Made by a program: the position numbers and the translations under genes. The notes under the pieces were generated by a model. That model was not told where the DNA came from. It saw only the letters and a program-made list of their open reading frames with translations, and made no database searches. Of a stretch of DNA of 49,306 bases, positions 8,365-18,300 are shown piece by piece. The stretch comes from Candidatus Babeliales bacterium. GTDB taxonomy: Bacteria; Babelota; Babeliae; Babelales; Vermiphilaceae. How positions within the stretch are numbered: position 1 is the first letter of the stretch; each line of letters opens with the position of its first letter. The stretch lies in NCBI GenBank assembly GCA_035455925.1, contig DATIEE010000002.1:1-49306 (forward strand), given 5' to 3'.

Positions 8365-8881
8365 TCTTTTCTATCTCTTCTATTGTTTTACCTGAAATAA
8401 CTGATTCTGGTTGTGAATTAACAGGATTACGACGCGCATCAGCGTATTCATCATCTTTTTTTATACATAACCATTTTTTTATCTTACTTATGCGAATAAG
8501 CGTATAACCTCCGTGTAATTTTTTACCCTTAAGATTGATATCTATATGTCCATTTTTATAACTATCAGCAAGAGAAATAGATGTACCATCTATTACGTTA
8601 TTGATATGTTCAAAAGTTCCTCTATCCCAAACTATCACCGGGCCTGCACCATATGTACCTTCAGGTATAACTCCTTCAAAAGTTGCATACCACATCGGAT
8701 GATCTGTTGTTTCAATAGCAAGACGTTTATCGTGAGGATCGGTTGATGGGCCTTTAGGAATAGCCCATGATTTAAGTACGCCGTCAATTTCTAATCTAAA
8801 ATCATAGTGAAGATGAGTAGCGCTATGTTTTTGTATCACAAAAATGGGGTTAGTACTCTTTTTTTTTGTCATTAAATTCAT
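8348..8881 (-). CDS. LigD-type 3'-phosphoesterase domain protein
   Basis: This matches the N-terminal phosphoesterase domain of LigD, which trims 3' phosphates and ribonucleotides from DNA ends. The family signature is complete: FVIQKHSATHLHYDFRLE, SWAIPKGPS, the DHPMWYATFEGVIPEG segment and YGAGPVIVWDRG, covering the usual metal-binding His and Asp residues. I chose ATG 8881 (177 residues); the frame can start earlier at TTG 8929 with a GAGGA upstream, which would add a hydrophobic 16-residue leader odd for a DNA-repair enzyme. A start at 8872 is also possible. It is followed by the polymerase-domain gene in an overlapping frame. The usual central ligase domain is missing. Confidence 0.9.
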   Translation of the reverse strand: MNLMTKKKSTNPIFVIQKHSATHLHYDFRLEIDGVLKSWAIPKGPSTDPHDKRLAIETTDHPMWYATFEGVIPEGTYGAGPVIVWDRGTFEHINNVIDGTSISLADSYKNGHIDINLKGKKLHGGYTLIRISKIKKWLCIKKDDEYADARRNPVNSQPESVISGKTIEEIEKIGSKK

Positions 8882-9246
8882 AAATTCTAATCCAATAAAA
8901 ATGGCTAATAGCGCTATTGCTTTTTTCAAAAATTACCCATTCCTCTATTTCTATCTATTTTTAATATGAACAGATTGTTATACGCTTCTCAAGAATTAGC
9001 AGTATAAATCTATTTGAGAACTATAAAAAAATAACTTTATAAATAGATAGGTATAAATAAATTCACTATAAGGTTCGCCTGTATAGCAGAAATTTAGAAG
9101 TTTTCAAATGCTGCCAAAAACTATATACACTATTCATTTTCATTTTAAATAACTCAAACTTTCATATTATAGTGGCATGATATATACTTTTTTAACATCT
9201 TTATTAATGTTCGATTATTATTTTTCCTTCATGTCAATAGTTACGG
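8882..9246 (-). other. Non-coding gap between the phosphoesterase and ankyrin genes
   Basis: About 360 AT-rich bases (less if the TTG start at 8929 is used). I see no convincing ORF, RNA gene or strong terminator. A weak inverted repeat (TTCTCAA at 8986-8992 and TTGAGAA at 9014-9020, 21-base loop) is the only structure noted. The gap should hold the promoter of the LigD-like genes and the 3' untranslated region of the ankyrin gene, but no box could be assigned with confidence. Confidence 0.4.
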
Positions 9247-10155
9247 TTATGCCGCGCCATATTCACGTAGTAGTAGTTCAACAGAAGAATATTTATATTT
9301 TATCGCAATATGTAATGCCGTTTCATATTCACCATCAAGAAAGCGATCAACCACTGCCCCTTCATCCAATAATGTTCGCACAATCTGTATATTATTTTTT
9401 TCAACAGCTGCAATTAATGGTGTTTTTCCATTACTTACATAATTAACATCTGCTTGTGCATGATGAACTAACAATGAAATCAAATCACTATTTTTTTCAT
9501 GTTCAATAACATACCACAATAACGAACAAGCCTTAATTGGAGAAAGACGAATTTTTTTACTGAATAACATTTCCACAGACATAGAGTCATTATCCTTAAT
9601 CGCAGCAGTTAATGCTTCATCAATACAATGCGATAACAAATTATGAGGTGGTGTATTTTTTTGACGATCTTTTCCCCATGCAATAAATAAAGCTATCATA
9701 TCCGCATATTTGCCTCTCGCTAATAAAAGTAAAAGAGGAGTTTTAGCATAAAGAATAGGATATTTAATGACAAGATCGAAAAAATCATATTGTTCAGCTT
9801 TTTTTTCACCACATCGTGCAATAAGACCATAAATAATATATATTTTTTCTTCGCATGATAAACATATATCATTATCTGTTATCATTTTTTCAACAAAATC
9901 ATACGCAAAACGATATTTAAATTGACTTATAACTTTAATAATAAGTTCAGTGTCATGAGCAAGAAATAATGAGCTCATAGATTCGTACATTTGATCCAAA
10001 GAAAGATGCCCCATATTATCTATTTTAAAATTTGAGAGATCAATATGCGTTGCGATGAGTATATTCTTTTTATTATTATTCAAAAAAAATATACTCACAC
10101 TAAAAAATCCCAAAATAATAAATAATCGCAACACTCCCGTCTGCCTATTTTCCAT
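9247..10155 (-). CDS. Membrane-anchored ankyrin-repeat protein
   Basis: The frame is open further upstream, but the ATG at 10155 has AGGGAGAG just before it and gives a sensible 302-residue protein with an N-terminal membrane or signal-anchor helix (about residues 8-25). The C-terminal third has two good ankyrin repeats (GKTPLIAAVEKNNIQIVRTL, then YETALHIAIKYKYSSVELLL); the middle has degenerate helical pairs of the same spacing. Ankyrin repeats mediate protein-protein contacts and are expanded in intracellular bacteria. Its partner and location cannot be told; a Sec-exported or membrane-bound form is suggested by the N-terminus. It lies 128 bases downstream of rsmE. Confidence 0.85.
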   Translation of the reverse strand: MENRQTGVLRLFIILGFFSVSIFFLNNNKKNILIATHIDLSNFKIDNMGHLSLDQMYESMSSLFLAHDTELIIKVISQFKYRFAYDFVEKMITDNDICLSCEEKIYIIYGLIARCGEKKAEQYDFFDLVIKYPILYAKTPLLLLLARGKYADMIALFIAWGKDRQKNTPPHNLLSHCIDEALTAAIKDNDSMSVEMLFSKKIRLSPIKACSLLWYVIEHEKNSDLISLLVHHAQADVNYVSNGKTPLIAAVEKNNIQIVRTLLDEGAVVDRFLDGEYETALHIAIKYKYSSVELLLREYGAA

Positions 10156-10283
10156 TGCACTCTCCCTTATCTCACCACAAAAAAACTCTCTTCGCCTCCA
10201 TATAACAACAGTGTAATAATCAAAAATATAAAAAATCAACAAAATTGTAAGTGCTATTTGAATACATTTGTTGTAATATTTTA

Positions 10284-11072
10284 CTAAAGAAGTGAACGAA
10301 CAAAACCAGCAGCAAGAGATGTTGCTTGAACAGCTCGCACAACAGTAGGAGTAAGAGCACAAAAAATAAATTTATGTGCTTCTACTATTTTTTTTTCTTC
10401 CCAACTTAAATCTCCCTCTGGCCCTATAAGCAACACACTAACACTGGGCTTATTACTATGCATCATGTGCATTACATCAAAAAACTTTCTACCTGCAGGG
10501 TCAAAGAAAATTTTTATTGAATTCTCTTCTTCGCTATATTTTTGTAATGCTTCAACTAAAGGAATAGGTGCTTTTAATGTAGGGTACGCAAAATTTTTTG
10601 ACTGTTCTGCTGCAGCAATTAATATTTTATCTGCTCTTTCACTATCTCGATACGCAGACCATTGATATACTGTTTTTTGTGTAGAAATTAATTGTATATC
10701 ATTTACACCAATTTCTGCTAATGCATACAAAGCTGATTCAAGATCATCTCGCTTTAATAGTGGTAACAAAAAAGTAATTTTAGGGCGCAAGACTATAGTC
10801 GATTGTGCTGATTTAATCAGTATGTGTATCTGTTTTTTACCAACAAATGCTTTAACAATCGCAATTATATACATAGTTCGATCAAAAAAAATACATTGAT
10901 CTCCACTACATAGTCTCAAAACATTCATCATTCGATTACACAGTTTTTCATCCACTACTATAATATTATTATCAGGGTAGTTTTTCTGTACCAATAAAGA
11001 TAATGATTCTATAAAAAAAGCAAATTCATGTCTTTCCTTATTCATTTCTCGTATATTCTTCATGCAAGTCAT
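10284..11072 (-). CDS. rsmE: RsmE, 16S rRNA m3U1498 methyltransferase
   Basis: A SPOUT-class methyltransferase that methylates U1498 of 16S rRNA with S-adenosylmethionine. The PUA-like N-terminal part is followed by the knotted domain with LLIGPEGDLSWEE and the C-terminal RAVQATSLAAGFVRSLL segment. At 262 residues it is slightly above the usual length; starts at 11063 or 11045 would shorten it to 259 or 253. The GPEG cofactor motif is intact. It starts 17 bases after the stop of a small secreted-protein gene, so the pair is probably co-transcribed. Confidence 0.88.
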   Translation of the reverse strand: MTCMKNIREMNKERHEFAFFIESLSLLVQKNYPDNNIIVVDEKLCNRMMNVLRLCSGDQCIFFDRTMYIIAIVKAFVGKKQIHILIKSAQSTIVLRPKITFLLPLLKRDDLESALYALAEIGVNDIQLISTQKTVYQWSAYRDSERADKILIAAAEQSKNFAYPTLKAPIPLVEALQKYSEEENSIKIFFDPAGRKFFDVMHMMHSNKPSVSVLLIGPEGDLSWEEKKIVEAHKFIFCALTPTVVRAVQATSLAAGFVRSLL

Positions 11073-11089
11073 TTTCTTCTTTTATATTT

Positions 11090-11443
11090 TTATGCTTTTG
11101 GTTCGCAGATAAACCATGCACTAATAATACCCTTTATTTTTCTACAATAACCATTAATCCATTCTCGTAGAATAATATAACGTACTAACGCAGAACCTAA
11201 TATTTCCGTTAATAATGCTTTTGCCGCAGATATTTTTGGTGGCTGAACATCATCACAAACATGCTGATCATATTCATCAAGACAGCTTTCATCATTATTA
11301 TGCCCATACTCATCCATTTGACTAGCATCAAGAAAGCAATTTTTAGAATTATTGTTTTTTGTCTGTAATTCTGGATAATAAACCGACGCTTTATTTTGAG
11401 AGCTTACCAAAGTTATTATTAATACTATTATCATCTTTTTCAT
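11090..11443 (-). CDS. Small secreted protein, unknown function
   Basis: 117 residues with a signal peptide (MKKMIIVLIITLVSS, probable cleavage near residue 19). The mature part is acidic with repeated Asp, Glu and Tyr and four Cys before a more hydrophobic C-terminal helix that starts at about residue 72 and ends with CEPKA. The Cys content suggests disulfides formed after export. It is directly upstream of rsmE. No family is recognised. Confidence 0.65.
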   Translation of the reverse strand: MKKMIIVLIITLVSSQNKASVYYPELQTKNNNSKNCFLDASQMDEYGHNNDESCLDEYDQHVCDDVQPPKISAAKALLTEILGSALVRYIILREWINGYCRKIKGIISAWFICEPKA

Positions 11444-11514
11444 AAAAATTCCTTTTTCATTAATAAAAAATTATCATTATAATGATAATAATAAGGGATC
11501 TCAAAAATTAAAAG

Positions 11515-11542
11515 AAGCTCTTTTTTTACAAAGAGCTTTTTT
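11515..11542 (-). terminator. Intrinsic terminator (works on both strands)
   Basis: A 9-base perfect stem, AAGCTCTTT (11515-11523) and AAAGAGCTT (11530-11538), with a 6-base loop, flanked by T-rich tracts on either strand. It lies just after the stop of the 138-residue gene on the minus strand, so it most likely ends that transcript and separates it from the 117-residue gene and rsmE. Confidence 0.7.
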
Positions 11543-11590
11543 GTATACATTAATAATAAAATTAATTGTTAGTATACGGTAGAAATTAAT

Positions 11591-12007
11591 TTAGAAGTCA
11601 CTAGGATCATCTTCATTTATATTGTCAAATGACAATGATCGGCAAGCTGTAGGCTTTTGTTCCATATGTTTTTTACGTAAAGGTACGTATTTTTTTTTAG
11701 TAGATATACGCTTAGAAAAGAAATCTCCTAAATCCGAATGCTGGGTTATATAACATAGATTTCTTACACTTTGTAATTCAAAGTTCATTTGTTGAAGTAA
11801 CTGACCATCGTTATTATAAGCATTAGAATTATTCATAGCGTTAATATAAAAGTTCGTAAGTTTTTTTAGTTCTTTTCTAGGAACTATAATAACAACATTC
11901 TTTTCATAACCTTCAGGAGCAAAGAGATGTCGTACATCCATTCCAAAAGTATTGTTCGCAACCAGAAAAAGCAGACAAACTGCTACAGAATTTATAGTTA
12001 TATTCAT
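11591..12007 (-). CDS. Small secreted protein, unknown function
   Basis: 138 residues with an N-terminal signal peptide (hydrophobic core at about residues 7-20, cleavage likely near FGMD). The mature part is basic and polar, with a KKYVPLRKKH cluster and an acidic C-terminus, and has one Cys near residue 84 and another near 121. It stands alone between a terminator and the divergent secA gene, with 233 bases to the secA start. No domain is recognised. Confidence 0.65.
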   Translation of the reverse strand: MNITINSVAVCLLFLVANNTFGMDVRHLFAPEGYEKNVVIIVPRKELKKLTNFYINAMNNSNAYNNDGQLLQQMNFELQSVRNLCYITQHSDLGDFFSKRISTKKKYVPLRKKHMEQKPTACRSLSFDNINEDDPSDF

Positions 12008-12240
12008 AATTTAGTAATTCCACCCATTTAAAAATTGATTATTATTATTACTTACTTAACAAACGATGATATCGATTACATTCAGTTATTGTATAGTAAA
12101 TTACAAATATTTCAATAAATATAACGTATATTGCAAAAAAAATATTATTTACTTTACCTACATATTGAGCAAAGATTATTTTTTTGATACTCTGGCAAAT
12201 AATAATGTACCTTTACCTTTATAATATTATAGGGATTACA

Positions 12241-14667
12241 ATGATCTCACAGATAATTGCTAAAATCGTCGGCACTAATAACGAACGTCAATTAAAAAGG
12301 ATAATCCCTATCGTTGATAAAATTAATTCACTAGAAATATCCATCCGTTCATTAACTGATGAACAACTTGCCCATAAAACTATTGAATTTAAATCTCAAT
12401 TGGCTGCCGGAAAAAAACTCGATGATATTTTACCAGAAGCATTTGCGGTTGTACGTGAAGCATCATATCGAACTCTAGGCCAACGTCATTTTGATGTACA
12501 ATTAATAGGTGGTATAGTACTTCATCAGGGAAAAATCTCTGAAATGAAAACGGGTGAAGGTAAAACACTTACCGCAACATTACCACTCTACCTAAATGCA
12601 TTAACAGGAAATTGTGCACATTTAGTGACAGTTAACGATTATTTGGCTCGTCGCGACTCCGAATGGATGAGTCCTATTTATACATTTCTTGGTCTTGAAG
12701 TTACCTGCTTACAAAATTCAATGTCCGATGCTGAACGACAAGAAGCTTATAACGCCGACATTCTCTATGCAACTAATAATGAGCTGGGTTTTGATTATTT
12801 GCGAGATAATATGAAATTCCGTAAAGATGATTTAGTACAACGCAAGCTCTCATTTGCCATTGTTGATGAGGTAGACTCTATCTTAATTGATGAAGCACGA
12901 ACACCGCTCATTATTTCAGGTTCGGCCGAAGAAGTAGGTACATTATATAGAGATGCTGATCGTGTTGTATCTCATTTAATAGTGACAACTGATTATGAAA
13001 TTGATGAAAAAGCACGTACCGTTTTATTAACAGAATCAGGCATCAATAAAGTAGAAGCTGCTTTTAATATTATTAATTTATATTTTATTGAACATATGCA
13101 ATTATTGCATCATATTAATCAGGCATTACGCGCACATTCTCTTTTTAAACGTGATGTTGATTACGTTGTTACTAATAATCAAGTACTTATTGTTGATGAA
13201 TTTACTGGACGTATTTTACCAGGTCGCCGGTATAGTGATGGTCTTCATCAAGCTCTTGAAGCTAAAGAAAATGTCGAAATTGAACGTGAAAGCCAAACAT
13301 TAGCAAGTATTACCTTACAAAATTTCTTTAGACTTTATAAAAAACTTGCAGGTATGACGGGTACCGCGGCAACAGAAAGTGAAGAATTTCACAATATTTA
13401 TAAACTTGATGTTATTTCAGTTCCTACCAACCGTACTATGATCAGAAAGGATATGCCTGATCTTATTTTTTTAACAAAAAATGCAAAATACAAAGCTATT
13501 GTTGAGGATATTAAGGAGCGACATAAAACTGGTCAACCTATTTTGATTGGCACTATTGCCATCGAAACATCAGAATTATTAAGCGCAATTTTAACAGCGC
13601 ACGGTATTACTCATGATGTATTAAATGCCAAACAACATGCGCGAGAAGCAGAAATTGTTGCTCATGCAGGAGAATTCGGACATATCACTATTGCAACAAA
13701 TATGGCTGGACGTGGTACTGATATTAAACTCACCCCAGAATCAATTGCTGCTGGCGGACTATATATTTTAGGAACTGAACGCCATGAAAGCAGACGTATT
13801 GATAATCAATTACGTGGTCGATCTGGACGTCAGGGTGATCCGGGTGAATCACGCTTTTATATCTCGCTTGAAGATGATTTAGTTCGCATCTTTGCAGGAG
13901 ATTCATTAAAACAAAAAATGGTATTTTTTGGCATGCAGGAAGACGAAATTATTGAATCACGTTTAGTTTCTAAAACTATTGAGCGGGCACAAGAACGAGT
14001 TGAGAAACATAATTTTGATAATCGTAAACATCTTCTTGAATATGATGACGTACTTAACCAACAACGTATTGTTATTTACAATCATCGTCTTGATGCTCTT
14101 GAAGGCGAAAGTCGAATTTATGAACTCATTGGTGATTTTATCATCGCCACTATTCAAGAACTTATCGCATATAATGCACCAAAACGAGATCTTCAACCAG
14201 GTCAAATTGCTAAAACCTATGAAGCCCTAGAATATATGACAGGATTGACTAAAAAAGATTTTGAATCATCGCAGATATCAACTCGCACAAGTGAATTATT
14301 TCAAAAAGATCTCATTAATTTTTTACTAGAACGTTATGATCTCTATCGTAGACAGCAAACCGAAGGTGTTATAAAAGCAGCAGAGAAATGGCTTGTTTTA
14401 GAAACAATAGATCAAGCATGGCGACAACATATGCTTAATCTTGATCATTTAAAAGAAGGTATTGGTTTACGTGGCTGGGGTCAAAAAAACCCTCTCATCG
14501 AATATAAACGTGAAGCCTTTGATATGTTCCGTGAAATGATGACACATATTCGTTTTGATATTATTCATCATATATTCCATCTTAATCTTACCAAATTTAA
14601 TGCTCAAGAACTGGAAGAACGTCGCAAAGCAGAGTTTGATCAGCTCAATTTTTCTGGTGAAAAATAA
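12241..14667 (+). CDS. secA: SecA, preprotein translocase ATPase
   Basis: SecA drives unfolded preproteins through SecYEG using ATP. From ATG 12241 it has 808 residues. The nucleotide-binding fold has Walker A MKTGEGKT (102-109) and DEVD (209-212); the second half has the AGRGTDIKL motif and the helical scaffold and wing region with WRQHMLNLDHLKEGIGLRGW. The C-terminus stops at SGEK without the zinc-binding Cys/His tail that binds SecB in many proteobacteria. I chose 12241 because TAGGGA lies 6 bases upstream; the frame is open 19 codons earlier at 12184, without such a site. The many signal-peptide genes nearby would be its clients. Confidence 0.98.
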   Translation: MISQIIAKIVGTNNERQLKRIIPIVDKINSLEISIRSLTDEQLAHKTIEFKSQLAAGKKLDDILPEAFAVVREASYRTLGQRHFDVQLIGGIVLHQGKISEMKTGEGKTLTATLPLYLNALTGNCAHLVTVNDYLARRDSEWMSPIYTFLGLEVTCLQNSMSDAERQEAYNADILYATNNELGFDYLRDNMKFRKDDLVQRKLSFAIVDEVDSILIDEARTPLIISGSAEEVGTLYRDADRVVSHLIVTTDYEIDEKARTVLLTESGINKVEAAFNIINLYFIEHMQLLHHINQALRAHSLFKRDVDYVVTNNQVLIVDEFTGRILPGRRYSDGLHQALEAKENVEIERESQTLASITLQNFFRLYKKLAGMTGTAATESEEFHNIYKLDVISVPTNRTMIRKDMPDLIFLTKNAKYKAIVEDIKERHKTGQPILIGTIAIETSELLSAILTAHGITHDVLNAKQHAREAEIVAHAGEFGHITIATNMAGRGTDIKLTPESIAAGGLYILGTERHESRRIDNQLRGRSGRQGDPGESRFYISLEDDLVRIFAGDSLKQKMVFFGMQEDEIIESRLVSKTIERAQERVEKHNFDNRKHLLEYDDVLNQQRIVIYNHRLDALEGESRIYELIGDFIIATIQELIAYNAPKRDLQPGQIAKTYEALEYMTGLTKKDFESSQISTRTSELFQKDLINFLLERYDLYRRQQTEGVIKAAEKWLVLETIDQAWRQHMLNLDHLKEGIGLRGWGQKNPLIEYKREAFDMFREMMTHIRFDIIHHIFHLNLTKFNAQELEERRKAEFDQLNFSGEK

Positions 14668-14706
14668 TACAAACTAATTGTTCCATTGTATGTAAGTATT
14701 TTTCTC

Positions 14707-15138
14707 TTAATTACATGAAGAACAATTTTTTCGCTGTATCATTGGTAATTCACGAACCATAGAAGAATGAGGTTTATTCTTTACTATAGTAAATAAGCTA
14801 GTTGCCTGCGTACCATCTTCTATATCCGAAAACTTTAATACAATATTACCATTATTGCCACATTCATTTTGTGTGCATGTGTATACAGGGATCCATACTT
14901 CTGTTTTTGTTTTTGGTTGTTGTGCGTAAACAACAAAATAAGCATGTTTGTCATGATTACCAAAGCGACGCTTTCCAGATTTAGGAATTATCAAAAATGC
15001 TTTATCGTGTTCATTATAAATAGCAACTTTACTATTACTATCATTAATAAATGTTGTCATACAGGCTTGCACATTAATAACAATAGTTGCTATATATAAC
15101 GCACTAATAAATATATTTTTTTTATATCGATCAATCAT
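14707..15138 (-). CDS. Small secreted Cys-containing protein, unknown function
   Basis: 143 residues with an uncleaved or cleaved N-terminal export signal (hydrophobic residues 9-24, ending in VQACMTTF). The mature part looks beta-rich, with five further Cys including a C-terminal CSSC, and a VYTCTQNEC pair, so disulfides are likely. It resembles the orphan at 44464 in size, in an N-terminal FINDSNSKVAIY / FNNTNEPIGIAI type strand, and in a late basic tail; they could be distant relatives. It converges on secA with 39 bases between stops and no clear terminator. Confidence 0.65.
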   Translation of the reverse strand: MIDRYKKNIFISALYIATIVINVQACMTTFINDSNSKVAIYNEHDKAFLIIPKSGKRRFGNHDKHAYFVVYAQQPKTKTEVWIPVYTCTQNECGNNGNIVLKFSDIEDGTQATSLFTIVKNKPHSSMVRELPMIQRKNCSSCN

Positions 15139-15352
15139 GGCCTTACCCTTTTTTATATATACCCTTTACCTTATTTTTAAGATATATATATCAAAATCCA
15201 AATAGCAATAATTATATTTAAGTTTTATCAAATTAGCCAAAGACAATCACGGTAATTTGACAATTAATTAGCGTTTATTGAATTTGACACCATGAAAAGT
15301 ATATATTTTAAAGAAAGGTAGGCATACAACATATAAAATAGGTGATGATGTG

Positions 15353-18300
15353 ATGCAATATAAAATACGCATGATTACATTATTATTTATTACTCTATTC
15401 ACGATTATTTCATATGGAATGATGACAAGACCAGCTAAATCTGTACGGAAAATTGGTAGAAATATAACACAAGAAATAGGCAAAGAAAGTCTTTCAAAAA
15501 TACCTTCATCACAGACATATGTATTGCCACAAACAAAAACAACACCTCCATTAAAGCCTACTCATCAACCAACTTCATCATCTTTTCAAAAATCAACGAT
15601 ACCTCTATCTAGTGATATCAAACCTAGTAGACAACCAGATTATTTCCAAATACCCGCAGGTGATCAGGAGCCTAGTAATATCAAACCTATAAATATAGCG
15701 GAATTAAACAAAAACATATCACGTTACGAAGACCTCGTTAAAAAACTTAAAACTGATTACACATTGCCTATAACGCTATTAAATGAATATAACAAGGTAA
15801 TTAATTTTTTTGAGAGCGGTAACATTATCAAACAAAATCACATAGACGCTTTAGAAAAAAGTCTTAAAAAAATAGAAGCGAATTTATTACTTCAATCTGA
15901 AGTTACAAACTACAAAAAAATTATTGAAAATGCTCAAAACCTCGGTCAATCGCCAGACGCTTTAAAAAAATATCAGGATATAATTAAGAATATTAATAAG
16001 AAATCAGAAATCTTTTCATTAAAAGAAATAAAAGAATTTAAAGATGCCTTCTTGCAAGAAGAAGAAACAGTACACCAATTAGAACAACAAAAAGAAGCTG
16101 ATGCACAAGAAAAACAAGCTGCTAGTGAAAAATTAGAAGCGGCAGTAAAAGCAGCTGAAACCAAGGCTGCTGAAGAACTTGAATTAAAAAGAATCAAGGA
16201 AGAAACAGAGAAAATTAAGCAACAGGAACAAGCACAAACATTGCTAGAAGCTAAAAAAGCTGAATTAGAAGAAATCGCTGCAAAGGCTGAATCGGAAAGA
16301 ATAACCGCAGAAAAAGAACAACAAGAAAAACAGTTGGCTGAGCAAAAAGCTCGTGAACTTGCCGAAGCTGAAAAAGCAAAACAAAAAAAACAATTAGCTG
16401 AAAGAGAAGCTTCTGAAAAAAAATTACAAGAAAAATTAGCGTTAGAGCAAGCCGAACAAACAAAAATAGAAGATGAAATGAGTAATTTACTCCGACAAAC
16501 AGAGAGAGAAATAGCTGAGACAGATCTTACTGAAAAGAATCTAATTGAAACTCAAAATCTCGAGCAACTTCAAAAAGAAAAAAAGGAATTAGAATCACAA
16601 ATAATCGAAGATGAAAAAAACTTACGACAACTTCAAGCTGAACGAGAGCAATCACGTCAAATAATAGAAAAAGCAAAAAAAACTATAGACGCAGAAATTG
16701 CTTCCACAGAGCAGCAACTTGAACAAGAAAGAATCGTTCAGGAACAAGAACAACAACGACAATCTGCTACACGCAATCAAGAATTAGAAAGGATACGAAA
16801 TGAATTAGCACAAGCTAATCGTGAAGTCTTACAAGTAGAACAAGAAGCACAAATAATACAAGAGCTTGAAAAGCAAATTGCTAATATTGAAAATATTAGA
16901 CAAGAAATAGCACAACGCAAAGATGTCACTCAAAAAAAATTCGCTGAAGAGCAACAAACAATAGAGAAAGAACTGCAGAACTTTGAGAAATCTGAACTAC
17001 AAAAAGCTGAAGAAAAGAAAAATTTGATTGAACAACAACATGCAGAAATGAAAGCTGCGCAAGAAGCTGAGTTTCAACAAGCAAACCAAGAACTGGCTGC
17101 AGAAGAAACAAAGTTAGCTCAGCAATTAACTGAAATACAACAGAAAAAGGAACAAACAGCTCAAGAAGTTGCCAAAATAAAAGCAGAAGCTGAAGAAGCT
17201 ACGGCAGAAGCAACCCAAGCAGAACAATCAGCGGAAAAAGCCCGCAATGCAACTAAATTAAAAGAAGAACGAGCTATTGCTGAAAAGATCGAAGCTGAAA
17301 AAATATCTACTGAAAAAGCTGAATTAGCTGAGCAACAAGCTCTTGCGCAAGAACAATCAATAGAAGCTTTGCGGAAAAAAGCTCTTGAAGAGGCGCAGCA
17401 AGCTTCATTAAAAAGACAGAATATTGAAGAAGAAAGAACTATCAAAGAACTTGCTGATAAAGAACAACAGGCAAAAGAATTAGCTGAGCAACAAGAATTA
17501 CAATTGCCCGAGCAACCTGAAAGAATCAAAGACATTGCTCAACAACAATTGGAAGAACAGCGAATCCAGCAGGCTCAAGAATCTTCTCAACAAAAAGCTG
17601 AATTAACTGAGCAACAAGCTCTTGCGCAAGAACAATCAATAGAAGCTTTGCGGAAAAAAGCTCTTGAAGAGGCGCAGCAAGCTTCACTAAAAAGAGAAAA
17701 TATTGAAGAAGCAAGAACTCTCAAAGAACTTGCTGATAAAGAACAACAAGAAAAACAGTTGGCTGAACAAAAAGATCGTGAACTCGCCGAAAAAGAAGCT
17801 GCTGAGAAAGCTCAATTAGAGAGATTAAAAGCTGATAAAGAAAAAAAGGACAGAGAAAAACAAGAAAAGGAAAAGGAAAAAAAAGAAAAAGAACCTGAAG
17901 GAGGAGATGATCGTAATATTATTAAAAAAAATAAACCAATAATACAACCAAAAAATACACCCAAAACAATTGAATCTTCTCAGGAAAAACCATTCATTAC
18001 ACCGGAGCTTCTTGTCAATGCACCTAGATCATCAAATTCATTACAAGAAATTAGCCTTAACCCTCTACCTGTAGACGAAACTAAGTCAGTAATTGATACA
18101 TTGATCAAGCCACAGCAATCAATAAAAACTGCTACATTGCCAATAATTACACCTAAAACCATCGCGCTACCTCAAATACAACCCAATCAAACAATACCCA
18201 CTAGCCCAACACAAGCGCAAGAAACACAACCTCAAATATTATCTGAAGTTTCTTTACAACAAGCAGCTCCTGTTGGTGCAAAAAAAGCCGCAACCAAAGC

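Noticed and set aside
9177-9446. Plus-strand ORF at the end of the ankyrin gene
   Set aside because: Antisense to the ankyrin coding region, no ribosome-binding site, unlikely composition.
10156-10362. N-terminal extension of the ankyrin frame (Cys/Ser-rich)
   Set aside because: Overlaps the rsmE coding end, composition is odd, and a good start with AGGGAGAG exists at 10155.
17313-17748. Repeats considered as a CRISPR or mobile element
   Set aside because: Only two in-frame copies inside one gene, no spacers and no transposase.
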